DNA of 64,000 nucleotides from Chloroflexota bacterium. Its GTDB lineage: Bacteria; Chloroflexota; Anaerolineae; Aggregatilineales; Phototrophicaceae. This document shows, piece after piece, positions 45,551-54,869 of the stretch. Position 1 is the first letter of the stretch, and every line of letters starts with the position of its first letter. The notes below the pieces were generated by a model. That model worked only from the letters and a program-made list of their open reading frames with translations. It did no database searches and had not been told where the DNA came from. Where the stretch lies: the NCBI GenBank assembly GCA_011523545.1, contig WTGN01000105.1, positions 1 to 64,000 of the forward strand. Direction: 5' to 3'. The translations under genes and the position numbers were made by a program.

Positions 45551-46123
45551 ATGACCAAGATATACAAGCCGCCCAATCCTGCAAAGCGAATAATCAAGTT
45601 CGTACAGACCGGCCCGCGTGCCATACAACTGCGTATCGAGGAAGACCTCCACCGGCGGAGCTATGGCGTCTCCCGCCGCAAACACAGTGAAATCACGCCG
45701 CAGTTGCATGTCGGTGGGCAGCATCGCAAGAAAGGATACCAGCGCCTGCTCAAGCGCGGCATCACCGCCATCGTGAATATGCGAGAAGCGGAATACAGCG
45801 ACGTCAGCAAGGGCATCGCTGGCGAGCGTCATTTGCATTTGCCGACGATAGACCATACCCCGCCAAGCATCGACGACTTGATGCGTGGCGTCGCCTTTAT
45901 TGCACAAGAAATCGAGGAACATGGCGGCAAAGTGTATATCCATTGCCGAGCTGGATGCGGACGGGCCCCTGCGATGGCGGCCGCTTACCTGATATCAACC
46001 GGGATGTCCCGCAAGGAAGCGCTCAATTTCATCAAGAAGTCGCGCCCATTCATTAGCCTGAATAAGAATCAGAGGCGAGTCCTCGACGAATTTGCAGCGG
46101 CCTGGGCGGAACAGCGTGATTGA
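45551..46123 (+). CDS. Dual-specificity protein phosphatase family protein
   Basis: A 190-aa Cys-based phosphatase. The signature HCRAGCGR (residues 131-138, HCxxGxxR) gives C132 and R138; D101 in TIDHTPP is the likely general acid, and YLISTGMSRKEAL follows as in eukaryote-like DSPs. The N-terminal 45 residues are basic and may bind a substrate. No Shine-Dalgarno is visible and the -10 box is directly before the ATG. The YdjC gene follows at once, with possible TTGA overlap. Confidence 0.88.
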   Translation: MTKIYKPPNPAKRIIKFVQTGPRAIQLRIEEDLHRRSYGVSRRKHSEITPQLHVGGQHRKKGYQRLLKRGITAIVNMREAEYSDVSKGIAGERHLHLPTIDHTPPSIDDLMRGVAFIAQEIEEHGGKVYIHCRAGCGRAPAMAAAYLISTGMSRKEALNFIKKSRPFISLNKNQRRVLDEFAAAWAEQRD

Positions 46124-46128
46124 GCCAA

Positions 46129-46923
46129 ATGCCGAACTTGATCGTCACCGCGGATGACTGTGGCCTGACCGACGCCATCAACCAGAAAACCTACGATCTT
46201 CATCAAGCGGGATACATCAGCGCCGCCAGCGTGATGACCAACTACCCGGCCCATCAACATGCCCTGGCGCTCTTCCGCAACTGTCCCGAGCTTGATCTGG
46301 GCATTCATCTTTCGCTGACGGACGGGCATCCGGTCACCGGCCACGAAGGCCATCATCCCCATCTTTTGAACGAAGACTTCAGCTTCCGCGGCAATCTCAG
46401 CCTTTACCTGCGCTCGCATTTCTTCAGCGCCGGCGCCACCCGCTGGATCCTCAACGAGCTTGACGCCCAGATGCGCCGCTTCACGGAGGCCGGCTTGCGC
46501 CCGCGGCACATCTCCACCCATCACCATTTCCACACGATACCCTTGCTGCGCCGCATCGTGCGCGAGCTGGCGCGGGAATACGCCGTCGACTGGGTGCGCG
46601 CTCATGATTTTCGCGCGTCGGTTTCCGCGCACAATATCTTCTTGCGCCGGCAGCGGCGTCGAGAGCGGGACCGCTTCTTCATGCCGGATTATGTGGCGGC
46701 GGTACAAGCTTGCATGTCGCTTTCGGTGGGCGAATTCTGCAAGCGGATCAGCCGTTTAAGCGGCACGGTGGAGATTGTTGTGCATCCCGCCCCGCGCCAG
46801 GATCCGGATTTCCCGACGGATTGGCATTATGGCACGGCGCCCCGCCACGCCGAGACGCAGTTCCTCATCAAGGCCGTCGAGCGCTTGCGTGAGATGGGCA
46901 TCGTCAGCGCACCGGTCCGCTGA
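46129..46923 (+). CDS. YdjC/ChbG-family carbohydrate deacetylase
   Basis: A 264-aa metal-dependent deacetylase homologue (ChbG removes acetyl groups from chitooligosaccharides). It has LIVTADDCGLTDAIN with the metal-binding Asp pair, LGIHLSLTDG, a THHHFH motif and VEIVVHPA. These give the Asp/His ligand set. ATG 46129 is used; a TTG at 46120 overlaps the stop of the phosphatase gene and is an alternative. It may work on an acetylated envelope or storage sugar; the acceptor is unknown. Confidence 0.9.
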   Translation: MPNLIVTADDCGLTDAINQKTYDLHQAGYISAASVMTNYPAHQHALALFRNCPELDLGIHLSLTDGHPVTGHEGHHPHLLNEDFSFRGNLSLYLRSHFFSAGATRWILNELDAQMRRFTEAGLRPRHISTHHHFHTIPLLRRIVRELAREYAVDWVRAHDFRASVSAHNIFLRRQRRRERDRFFMPDYVAAVQACMSLSVGEFCKRISRLSGTVEIVVHPAPRQDPDFPTDWHYGTAPRHAETQFLIKAVERLREMGIVSAPVR

Positions 46924-47007
46924 TGGGCCGAAAAGCGCGAGCGTCGAAATCGTTTCGTTTGAACACAGATGCGATTCCAGTGAATCTATGCAAAGAATAA
47001 GGAGCTC

Positions 47008-47080
47008 TGTAGGGGCGTCTCGCTGAGACGCCCGCCATTCCAATCCCATGCATTGGGCGTTTCAGCGAAACGCCCCTACA
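47008..47080. repeat. REP/BIME-like hairpin pair with covarying stems
   Basis: Two perfect hairpins in head-to-head order: GGGCGTCTC-GCT-GAGACGCCC and GGGCGTTTC-AGC-GAAACGCCC. Compared with other copies (GGGCGACTC) the stems changed on both sides together. Confidence 0.85.
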
Positions 47081-47160
47081 GATCAGTATCGTTGCGGATT
47101 GTTATTTCGCCTGAGCCAATCCCTGATCTGAGACTTCCTTTCTATAGCCGCCAAGCCTGA

Positions 47161-47189
47161 TTGACAGCGCTATGACCTTGCCATACAAT
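47161..47189 (+). promoter_or_regulatory. Sigma70 promoter of mutS2
   Basis: TTGACA (47161-47166), 17-nt spacer, TACAAT (47184-47189). The rest of the 46924-47249 gap is the repeat above and a leader of about 55 nt. Confidence 0.7.
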
Positions 47190-47249
47190 GGCTTGCGCTA
47201 TTTTTGCCCGATATAAACTGGCCGCCGGCATAAGCGGAAATCATCGACC

Positions 47250-49652
47250 ATGATCAGCGAAAAGACGCTCGCCACGCTTGAGCTCCATAAAATCCTGGCT
47301 GAACTCAGCGCTTACACCAGCTTTGGCGCCGGCGAAGAGCTCGCCATTGAGCTGCAGCCGTCGACCGAGCTGGAAGAAGTGCAGACCTGGCAGCGCGAAA
47401 CGGCGGAAGCGGTCGCCTTGTTGGAAGAGCGCTCGCACATCACGGTGCGCGGCGCGCGCGATGTCCGCGAGCCGGTCATCAAGGCGCAGCGCGGCGTGCT
47501 CATTGAGCCGGGCGTTTTTCTCGATATCCGCTACACACTGCGGCGGGGCTCCACGCTCAAGCGCACGCTCGGGCGCATGGGGGCGAGCTTTCCCCTGCTG
47601 GCCGATCTGGCAATTGAAATTGAAGAATGCATCGCCCTCCAGAGCGCGATCGAAAAGACCGTTGACGACAAGGCCGAAATCAAAGATACAGCCAGCGCCC
47701 GCCTGGCCATCATCCGGCGCGATTTGAAAGTCTCATTCGATCGCCTGCAAAACAGACTCCATCGCATCGTCACCAGCAAAGCAAACCAGACCAAGCTGCA
47801 AGAAGCCATCATTACGATGCGTCACGGCCGCTATGTCATCCCCCTCAAAGCCGAGCACAAAGGCAAAATCAAAGGCATCCTGCATGACTCCTCGTCTTCC
47901 GGCGCCACCCTCTTCATCGAGCCCCTGGAAACGGTCGAGCTCAACAACAAATGGCGGGAGCTGCAAGTCGATGAAGAGAAAGAGATCCGCCGCATTCTGA
48001 CGGACCTGACGGAAGAAGTCGCCGCCGAAAGCGAGCGCATCGTGCGCACCGTGCAGCTGCTGGGTTACCTCGACCTGACCTTCGCCAAAGCGCATTACGC
48101 GATCGAAAACAACTGCGTCCAACCGAAAATGGAAAGCATCCAGCCGCATCCGACCAACCCGGCGCGCCCGGGAACGACCATCCACCTGAAGGCGGCGCGG
48201 CATCCGCTCTTGAAGGGCCATGTGGTGCCGCTGGATCTCAGCTTCGATGATGACTCCTGGGTGCTTGTCGTGACCGGCCCCAACACCGGCGGCAAGACGG
48301 TGGCGCTGAAGACGGTCGGCTTGATCGTCCTGATGGCGCAGTGCGGCTTGCAGGTCCCGGCGGCTGAAGCGGAACTGTCCGTCTTTGCTGGCGTATTCGC
48401 CGATATCGGCGATGAACAGAGCATCGAGCAGTCCCTCTCCACATTCTCATCGCACATGACCAATATCATTGATATTTTGCAGGCGGCCGATCATCAGTCA
48501 CTCGTCGTGCTGGACGAAGTCGGCGCCGGCACCGACCCGGCCGAAGGCTCGGCATTGGCGCGCGCCCTGCTCAATTGCCTCAAGAATCGCGGCGTCACCA
48601 CCTTGGTCACCACCCATCATCCCGAGTTGAAAGTCTATGGCGTGGAGACAGCTGGCGTGCGCAACGCCAGCGTCGAATTCGACCTGGAGACGCTGCGACC
48701 CACTTACCGGCTGATCGTCGGCTTGCCCGGCCGCTCCAATGCCTTGGCGATCGCCGAGCGGCTGGGGCTGGCCCCGTCCATCATCGCCGACGCGCGCGGC
48801 ATGGTCGCCACCGAAGACCTGGCCGCTGATGACCTACTGGACGAGATTCAACGCACGCGCGCCGAAGTTCGGCTGCATCAAGAAGAAGTCGACCGCCTGC
48901 GCCAGGACATGACCGGGCAGCGCGACGCCTTGCAAGCCCGTCTTGACAATATCGAAGACGAACGCCGCGATGTGATCCGCGCCGCGCGCCGCCACGCCGA
49001 AGAAGACCTGGCCGATTTCAAGCGACAGCTGCGCAAGATGCGCAATGAGCTGCGCTCGGCGGGCATGCCGGCGGAGACACTCAACGCCCTGAAAGCGGCC
49101 GCCGATAAAATGGCGAATTGGACCGACGCGCCCCTGGACGGCGACGATGAGGTGCGGCAGCTTGAAGATTTGGACTGGCTGCCGCGCGTGGGTGATACCG
49201 TTTTCCTAGAGGCGCTCAACGCAGAAGGCGTCATCGACGAGTTGGATGAAAAGGCAGCCATGGTGCGGGTCGGCGCCTTGCGCGTGCGGGCGAGTTACAG
49301 TGACATGCGCAAACGGACGCGCAGCGAAAAGCGGGCGGCGGAGCGCGGCCATGTCCGCCAGTACGAACCGGCCGAGGCGCAGCTGCCCGCTTCAAAATCG
49401 CCGGGCATGGAGCTGGATATCCGCGGCAAACGCGTCGACGAAGCCCTGGAGATTCTCGACCGCTACATCAATGCCGCTTACAACGCTGGCCTGCCCTTCG
49501 GCCGCATCATCCATGGCAAAGGCACCGGACGCTTGCGCGGGGCGGTGCGCGGCTACCTGAGCGAGCATTTGCTCGTAAGCAAAGTGACACAGGGCCAGCA
49601 GCAGGAAGGCGGCGCCGGCGTCACCGTCATCCACATGGTGCCGATTGCGTGA
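47250..49652 (+). CDS. mutS2: Endonuclease MutS2
   Basis: An 800-aa MutS2. It lacks the mismatch-recognition domain of MutS and has an N-terminal lever/clamp region, the ATPase core with Walker A TGPNTGGKTVALKT near residue 343, SVFADIGDEQSIEQSLSTFS and LVVLDEVGAGTDPAEG, a long coiled coil (LHQEEVDRLRQDMTGQRDAL), and a C-terminal Smr nuclease domain with LDIRGKRVDEA and FGRIIHGKGTGRLR. MutS2 suppresses recombination and rescues collided ribosomes. Downstream a hairpin repeat and a methyltransferase gene follow. Confidence 0.97.
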   Translation: MISEKTLATLELHKILAELSAYTSFGAGEELAIELQPSTELEEVQTWQRETAEAVALLEERSHITVRGARDVREPVIKAQRGVLIEPGVFLDIRYTLRRGSTLKRTLGRMGASFPLLADLAIEIEECIALQSAIEKTVDDKAEIKDTASARLAIIRRDLKVSFDRLQNRLHRIVTSKANQTKLQEAIITMRHGRYVIPLKAEHKGKIKGILHDSSSSGATLFIEPLETVELNNKWRELQVDEEKEIRRILTDLTEEVAAESERIVRTVQLLGYLDLTFAKAHYAIENNCVQPKMESIQPHPTNPARPGTTIHLKAARHPLLKGHVVPLDLSFDDDSWVLVVTGPNTGGKTVALKTVGLIVLMAQCGLQVPAAEAELSVFAGVFADIGDEQSIEQSLSTFSSHMTNIIDILQAADHQSLVVLDEVGAGTDPAEGSALARALLNCLKNRGVTTLVTTHHPELKVYGVETAGVRNASVEFDLETLRPTYRLIVGLPGRSNALAIAERLGLAPSIIADARGMVATEDLAADDLLDEIQRTRAEVRLHQEEVDRLRQDMTGQRDALQARLDNIEDERRDVIRAARRHAEEDLADFKRQLRKMRNELRSAGMPAETLNALKAAADKMANWTDAPLDGDDEVRQLEDLDWLPRVGDTVFLEALNAEGVIDELDEKAAMVRVGALRVRASYSDMRKRTRSEKRAAERGHVRQYEPAEAQLPASKSPGMELDIRGKRVDEALEILDRYINAAYNAGLPFGRIIHGKGTGRLRGAVRGYLSEHLLVSKVTQGQQQEGGAGVTVIHMVPIA

Positions 49653-49677
49653 ATCGTTGCACGCCATTCAGAACACA

Positions 49678-49705
49678 TGCAGGGGCGAGCTATCAGGTCG
49701 CCCGC
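49678..49705. repeat. Single REP-like hairpin
   Basis: TGCAGGGGCGAGCTATCAGG followed by TCGCCCGC, stem with one mismatch, between mutS2 and the methyltransferase gene. Confidence 0.65.
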
Positions 49706-49719
49706 CGCGCTATTTCGCC

Positions 49720-50307
49720 ATGACCGATGACCGCCAGGCCAGCTTCAGCCTGCGCTATGCCAGCGGCGACATGCCCTGGGACAGCGGCATCACCCCGCCA
49801 GAAATCGTCGAACTGCTCGCGGATTTGCCCGCCGGCTGGGCGCTGGATCTCGGCTGCGGCGCCGGCACTGTCATGCGCCACCTGCTGCGGCGGGGCTGGC
49901 GCGCCGACGGGCTGGACTTCGTGCAGCGGGCGATCGATATGGCCGATGCCAAGCTGCGAGAATTCAGCCCCGAATCGTACCGGCTCTTCCGCCATGATGT
50001 GACACGACTGGACGACCTGCCTCTCTTGCGCAGCGACTACAATCTCATCATCGACATTGGCTGCGGGCACAGCCTCGACCCCGCCGATGTCGGGCGCTAT
50101 GCGGATTCCATCGCCTCGCGCTTGAACGCCGGCGGCTTGTTCATGCTCTACGCCAGCCACCCACGCCCGGATTCGACGGTCGGCTGGGCGCCCAGGCAGG
50201 TAGCGCAGACCTTGGGCCGCCAGCTCGATTTGCTCTGGGAGCAGCGGGGCGACGACCTCTCTATCGGCGCGCCCGCCAGCTGGTACAAACTGCGCAAGCC
50301 GGCTTGA
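49720..50307 (+). CDS. SAM-dependent methyltransferase (class I)
   Basis: A 195-aa class I methyltransferase. PPEIVELLADLPAGWALDLG with LGCGAGTVMRHLL is motif I, GLDFVQRAIDMA motif II, RHDVTRLDDLPLL and YNLIIDIGCGHSLDPADV motifs IV/V. The acceptor is unknown; related proteins are annotated as thiopurine methyltransferase-like. The ORF-track start at 49645 runs back into mutS2 and the hairpin repeat, so ATG 49720 is chosen. Confidence 0.85.
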   Translation: MTDDRQASFSLRYASGDMPWDSGITPPEIVELLADLPAGWALDLGCGAGTVMRHLLRRGWRADGLDFVQRAIDMADAKLREFSPESYRLFRHDVTRLDDLPLLRSDYNLIIDIGCGHSLDPADVGRYADSIASRLNAGGLFMLYASHPRPDSTVGWAPRQVAQTLGRQLDLLWEQRGDDLSIGAPASWYKLRKPA

Positions 50308-50391
50308 ACCACGCTCCCGAAACAAGAAGGCATTCGAGCGTCACCGCGTAAACGACCTTCTGATTTGCCGCGCCTGATTCTCCAATTTCAC

Positions 50392-50397
50392 TATAAT
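50392..50397 (+). promoter_or_regulatory. Candidate -10 box of the PBP gene
   Basis: A perfect TATAAT 21 nt before the ATG at 50419, giving a very short leader that contains GGGGGAAG as Shine-Dalgarno. The -35 is unclear. Confidence 0.4.
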
Positions 50398-50418
50398 TGA
50401 TGGGCGGGGGAAGCGCTT

Positions 50419-52593
50419 ATGCCACGACTCGCGATCATCATTATCATCCTGCTTTTTTCGCTTTCGGCATGCGCGTCAACTGGCGAAGAGGCGGCGATTC
50501 AACTGGGGACGGCAGCGCCCAATCCGGCTGAGCTCGCCGATTTGGAAGCCGCTGGCCAAGTCGCGCGGCGCTTCCTAGACGCCTGGGCGGCCCGTGACTT
50601 CGCCGAGATGCATGGCCTGCTGACGTTCCGCAACCGCGAGTTGACGCCGTTGGAAGAGTTCCGCGCCATATACGACAATGCGCAGACCAGGCTGCGGTTG
50701 GAATCCCTGGAATACACGCCAACGAATCTCACTGGCGAGGGTCGCGTCCTCGCCTTTCAATACGATATCACTTTTCATACGCGCGTTTTGGGCAGCTTTG
50801 TCGACCCCCGGCGCACCCTGCATCTGGTGATTGACCCGCAAGTGGGCGCATGGCGCGTCGCCTGGTCCCCGGCCGATATTTTCCAGGAGATGGGCGAGGG
50901 CGCCCGCATCGTCTTCGAAGCGCAGACGCCCAGCCGCGCCAATATCTACGACCGCGCCGGCGATGTGCTGGCCGACCAAAACGGCCGCATGGTGCGCGTC
51001 CTGGTTGACAACGGGCGCATCCCCGATAGCGATGTCTGCTTCCAGATCCTGGCGGAAGCGCTGGAAACACCGCCGGAAGAAATCAACGATCTCTTCAACG
51101 TCCGCTCCAGGCCTGACTGGATCGTGGACGCCGGCCTGCTTGAACCGAACACATTCATAAAGAACAACGATCTCATAAAGGCGTATTGCGGCGCCGAATT
51201 CAGGCAGCTGCCCACCCGCCGTTACGCCCAGGGCAGTTTGCTGCCGCATGTGGTCGGTCATGTGGGTTATCCCGATGCCGAGCAAATCCCCGCGCTGGAA
51301 GCTGTCGGCTTCAACGCCGAGACGATCATCGGCAAAGGCGGCGTCGAAGCGGGCATGAATGATACCCTGGCCGGGCGTCCAGGCGGCCGGCTTTCCCTGA
51401 TCGCGCCTGACGGCCGGCGCCTGCGCGTGCTGAGCGAGGTCCGCTCGCAGGTCCCGGAGAGCCTGTGGCTGACCATCGATGCCGATTTGCAGGCGGAGGT
51501 CGCGCGCCTGCTGGCGGAAGCTTACGCCAACAGCGCCTGGGCGGAAAACTCCGAAGGCGCCGCCGTCGTCATCATGGACGTCAACAATGGCGAAATCCTC
51601 GCCATGGTCAGCTTCCCGATCTACGACAGCAATGTCCTCAATCCCTTCCCCGCGGTCGGGCGCGCCCAGGCGGAGGAAGCCTTGAAGGCCATCGTCGAGG
51701 ACGAGCGCAAACCCCTGATCAACCGGGCGACTCAGGGCGCATATTCCACCGGCTCGGTGATGAAAGGCTTGACGACCGTCGCCGCGCTAGAAAGCGGTAT
51801 CTACGACGAGGCGACGCGTTATAACTGCACCGGCGTCTGGACCTACGGGCGGGATGTTCGTTATGACTGGCTGCGCGGCGGCCATGGCATCATGTCCGTG
51901 CAGACGGGCATCACCAACAGCTGCAACCCCTTTTTCTATCAGGCGGGCTTCCAATTGAACGCCAAGGATCCCTGGCTGCTGCCATCTTTCGCGCGGCTCC
52001 TCGGTTTGGGCCAGCCTACCGGCATCAGCACCCTTCCCGAAGAGGCCGGCAACGTCCCCACACCGGACAATGTCGAGCGGATAACCGGCCTGCCCTGGTC
52101 ATATTCACACGCTGTCAACCTCTCCATCGGCCAGGGCGAGGTGCAGGCGTCGCCGCTGCAAATGCTGCGCTTGTATGCCGCCATCGCCAACGGCGGTTAT
52201 GTCTTGCGCCCGCATCTCGTGCGCGAACGGGGCATCCTCGACCAGCGGACGCGCGTCGCCCAGCGCGATGTCATGGTCGATGCCCAGCTCGACCCCGCCA
52301 ATCTCGCCCTCATCCGCCGCGGCATGTGCGATGTGGTTAATAGCCCAACGGGCACGGCCGCCCATCAATTCTATCGATCGCCCTTGCTGGATGTCGGCGT
52401 CTGCGGCAAGACCGGCACCGCCCAGGTGCCCGGAGAGGACGACCCGCCCCACAGCTGGTTCATCGCCTATGCGCCGGCAAAAGCGCCGCAGATCGCCATC
52501 GTCGCCATGGTCGAGAATGCAGGCGAAGGGTCGGCCGTCGCCGCGCCCCTCACGCGGGATATCCTGGAGTATTACTACTTTGGCAAGAACTGA
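50419..52593 (+). CDS. Lipoprotein penicillin-binding protein (PBP2/MecA-like transpeptidase)
   Basis: A 724-aa class B PBP. The signal peptide ends in a lipobox (LSAC), so it is anchored as a lipoprotein rather than by a helix. Then come an NTF2-like MecA N-terminal domain (about 45-155), a PBP dimerisation domain and the transpeptidase. All catalytic motifs are present: S-x-x-K in TGSVMKG (S446), S-C-N in ITNSCNPFFY (S501) and K-T-G in CGKTGTAQV. It should cross-link peptidoglycan. MecA-like architecture can give low beta-lactam affinity, but resistance cannot be read from the sequence. It is the only active transpeptidase in the window. Confidence 0.92.
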   Translation: MPRLAIIIIILLFSLSACASTGEEAAIQLGTAAPNPAELADLEAAGQVARRFLDAWAARDFAEMHGLLTFRNRELTPLEEFRAIYDNAQTRLRLESLEYTPTNLTGEGRVLAFQYDITFHTRVLGSFVDPRRTLHLVIDPQVGAWRVAWSPADIFQEMGEGARIVFEAQTPSRANIYDRAGDVLADQNGRMVRVLVDNGRIPDSDVCFQILAEALETPPEEINDLFNVRSRPDWIVDAGLLEPNTFIKNNDLIKAYCGAEFRQLPTRRYAQGSLLPHVVGHVGYPDAEQIPALEAVGFNAETIIGKGGVEAGMNDTLAGRPGGRLSLIAPDGRRLRVLSEVRSQVPESLWLTIDADLQAEVARLLAEAYANSAWAENSEGAAVVIMDVNNGEILAMVSFPIYDSNVLNPFPAVGRAQAEEALKAIVEDERKPLINRATQGAYSTGSVMKGLTTVAALESGIYDEATRYNCTGVWTYGRDVRYDWLRGGHGIMSVQTGITNSCNPFFYQAGFQLNAKDPWLLPSFARLLGLGQPTGISTLPEEAGNVPTPDNVERITGLPWSYSHAVNLSIGQGEVQASPLQMLRLYAAIANGGYVLRPHLVRERGILDQRTRVAQRDVMVDAQLDPANLALIRRGMCDVVNSPTGTAAHQFYRSPLLDVGVCGKTGTAQVPGEDDPPHSWFIAYAPAKAPQIAIVAMVENAGEGSAVAAPLTRDILEYYYFGKN

Positions 52594-52594
52594 T

Positions 52595-52963
52595 TTAGAA
52601 GGGCAACAAGTACTGTATAAGGATGATGCCCAATTCAAACGCAAGCACCTGCAAATATACGCGATTCAGCCGCCGCGCGCGCCAGCCTCTGAAGTAACGG
52701 TCGATGCAAAAGATGATTAAGCCAAGAAAAAGCACGCCCCCGATCAGCAGCCACAGGTTTCGAATTGTCACCAGGGCATACTTGGCGCGCACCGCGCTGT
52801 CTATAGATTGCGCGACTACCGGAGCGCTTAGCGCCAGCACGATCTCCAGCGACGCCAGGAACGCCAGGAATCCAATCACAGCCACAGCCGCCAGCAGCGC
52901 GAAGTTGAGCGCGGCATAGACTGGCCAGGGGAGTTCGCTGCCGTCAATCTTTGACTTAGCCAT
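52595..52963 (-). CDS. Small membrane protein, unknown function
   Basis: A 122-aa protein with three hydrophobic helices: LNFALLAAVAVIGFLAFLAS, LWLLIGGVLFLGLIIFCI and VLAFELGIILIQYLLPF, with a basic RYFRGWRARRLNR loop between the second and third. No family is recognised. It is convergent with the PBP gene, with 1 nt between stops. Confidence 0.6.
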   Translation of the reverse strand: MAKSKIDGSELPWPVYAALNFALLAAVAVIGFLAFLASLEIVLALSAPVVAQSIDSAVRAKYALVTIRNLWLLIGGVLFLGLIIFCIDRYFRGWRARRLNRVYLQVLAFELGIILIQYLLPF

Positions 52964-53114
52964 AGCGCCACCGACCTATAATGCGTCTAAGTGATATTAC
53001 CGCAATCGCCGGACTATTCCAACGCGCAGGGTGCGGGGTAGTGTATCCATTTCGGTTGAAGTTCATTTGGTCAGTCATCGACATGGGATGCTTAACCCAA
53101 AATACCCACGATCT

Positions 53115-53236
53115 GGTAGGGGCGACTCGGTGAGTCGCCCGCTATTCGTCCAGTTTCTAGCCGGCGGACGTTTCAGTGAAGCGCCCGTGATTGTGAAAGC
53201 GCGTGCTCGTAGGGCGAGACGAGTCTCGCCCCTACA
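53115..53236. repeat. Composite of three REP-like hairpins
   Basis: A perfect hairpin GGGCGACTC-GGT-GAGTCGCCC, a decayed middle unit (GTTTCAGTGAAGCGCCC) and a right unit GGGCGAGAC-GA-GTCTCGCCC ending CCTACA. Together with the coxB promoter it is all that can be recognised in the 559-bp gap 52964-53522. Confidence 0.75.
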
Positions 53237-53369
53237 GATTCCCATCTGCCCACGTTCCTTATTTTCAGTGAGCCTGGCTGTAACGCGCGAGGAACTGCGT
53301 TGAATAAGTGACCGGCCCGAGCTGCAAAAAAACGCCCAACATATTCGCCACAACGAGGCAGACCTGAAC

Positions 53370-53398
53370 TTGTAAACAGCGCCTCTTTTCGCTACAAT
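53370..53398 (+). promoter_or_regulatory. Sigma70 promoter of the cytochrome oxidase operon
   Basis: TTGTAA (53370-53375), 17-nt spacer, TACAAT (53393-53398), about 120 nt upstream of the coxB ATG. Confidence 0.6.
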
Positions 53399-53522
53399 TG
53401 TGACAAATTTAACAAGCGGAACAATTCGGCGAACGAATTGAATCGCGCGTTCTGTGCGGACGCGCCGGCAACGCCCAGGCAAATGGCAGTTGCGCGGCGG
53501 TGATTTCAGGTGGAATGCCAAT

Positions 53523-54857
53523 ATGCAAAACAGTCGTTCCAGGGGTCCATCGATTAGCCCGGCAGCGGTAGTCGTCGCGGCGGTCTTCTTGCTGGTCAGC
53601 GTCATTGGCATCAACTGGTTCACGAGTTTTGTGCCAATCGTGCTGCCCGAGCAGGCATCGGCCGAATCCAAGAGCGTCGATGAACTCTTCTACATCCTGG
53701 TCATCATCGGCGGCGTCGTTTTCTTCTTGATTCAAGGCATGCTGCTGATCTCGGTCATCGCCTTTCGCGCCCGCCCGGGCGACCACAGCGACGGCCCCAC
53801 CTACCATGGCAATCCGCTCCTCGAAATCATCTGGACGATTATTCCGGCGCTGGTCGTCGTCTTTCTCGCGGTCATCAGCTTCAACATCTGGAACCAGAAT
53901 TCTCAGCCCAAGGCCTCGGTCAACATGGTCGATGGCAACAGCATCGCGATTAATGTGAATGGCGCGCGTTACGCCTGGACGCATACCTATGTCACCGAGC
54001 GCTTCGACCCCAACGGGACGCAAATCATCATCAACAGCGGCGCGGAATTGCATACCTACATCGGCCAGAATGTCGATTTGACGCTGCAAACGCAGGATGT
54101 CATTCACTCCTACTGGGTGCCGGCCATGCGCGTCAAGCAGGATCTCTTGCCCGGCGACCCGATGCAAGGCGGGCGCCCCACCCATCTGCGCTTCACGCCC
54201 GTGCGCGTCGAAGGCCGCCCCTACCCAGCCGAGTACCCAATCGTCTGCGCCGAGCTATGCGGCGACGGTCACGGCCGGATGCGCGGAACGGTCATCGTTT
54301 ATGAAAACGAAAGCCAATTCCTCGAGCTATTTTATGAGCCGGCTATCCACGCCATCCTCAACCCGCCGGCCGATCCGGTGCTGCGCGGCGAGGTCGAAAT
54401 CCAGAATTACATCTGCAACAGCTGTCATATTCTGGACAGCCTCGGCTGGACCTCGACGACCGGCCCGACCTTGAACGGCATCGCCGACCGCGCTGGCGAG
54501 CGCGTGCCCGGCCAATCGGCTGAAGAATACATCGCCACCTCAATCTGGAATTCGGGCGCCTTTCGCGTCCCCGGTTATGATCAACAGATGGCCGCGTTCG
54601 GTCCCGATGTCATGGAAACCGCCAACGTCATGAGCCCCGAGCAGCTCTATTCAATCGTGGCTTATCTCTGCACCCAGGGCGAGGCCTCCGATTGCGACAT
54701 GGAAAACCCGGGCACGGCCATTCCCAACGCCATCAAGACCGTCTTCGGCTACGATGTCGATATCACATTTGGCATGGATCTCGATGAGGTAGATGAGGTA
54801 GATGAATCGCCCGCGGAAGACGCTGAGGCATCCGAAAACAGCGACGATTCTGCCTAA
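53523..54857 (+). CDS. coxB: Cytochrome c oxidase subunit II with fused cytochrome c (caa3-type)
   Basis: A 444-aa CoxB. Two N-terminal helices (AAVVVAAVFLLVSVIGINWF and the VIIGGVVFFLIQGMLLISVI segment) anchor the cupredoxin domain. The CuA ligands are in CAELCGDGHGRM (C-x3-C-x3-H-x2-M). A class I cytochrome c domain is fused behind it: heme site CNSCH and a Met ligand in the AAFGPDVME or ETANVMS region. This is the electron-entry subunit of a caa3 oxidase. An acidic tail ends the protein. The GTG in the ORF track at 53454 is less likely than ATG 53523, which follows AGGTGGAA. Confidence 0.95.
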   Translation: MQNSRSRGPSISPAAVVVAAVFLLVSVIGINWFTSFVPIVLPEQASAESKSVDELFYILVIIGGVVFFLIQGMLLISVIAFRARPGDHSDGPTYHGNPLLEIIWTIIPALVVVFLAVISFNIWNQNSQPKASVNMVDGNSIAINVNGARYAWTHTYVTERFDPNGTQIIINSGAELHTYIGQNVDLTLQTQDVIHSYWVPAMRVKQDLLPGDPMQGGRPTHLRFTPVRVEGRPYPAEYPIVCAELCGDGHGRMRGTVIVYENESQFLELFYEPAIHAILNPPADPVLRGEVEIQNYICNSCHILDSLGWTSTTGPTLNGIADRAGERVPGQSAEEYIATSIWNSGAFRVPGYDQQMAAFGPDVMETANVMSPEQLYSIVAYLCTQGEASDCDMENPGTAIPNAIKTVFGYDVDITFGMDLDEVDEVDESPAEDAEASENSDDSA

Positions 54858-54869
54858 GGAGCAATTCAA

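Noticed and set aside
45293-45943. N-terminal part of the 399-aa ORF upstream of DUF6391
   Set aside because: It crosses repeats and lies antisense to the phosphatase gene; the family start is at 45292.
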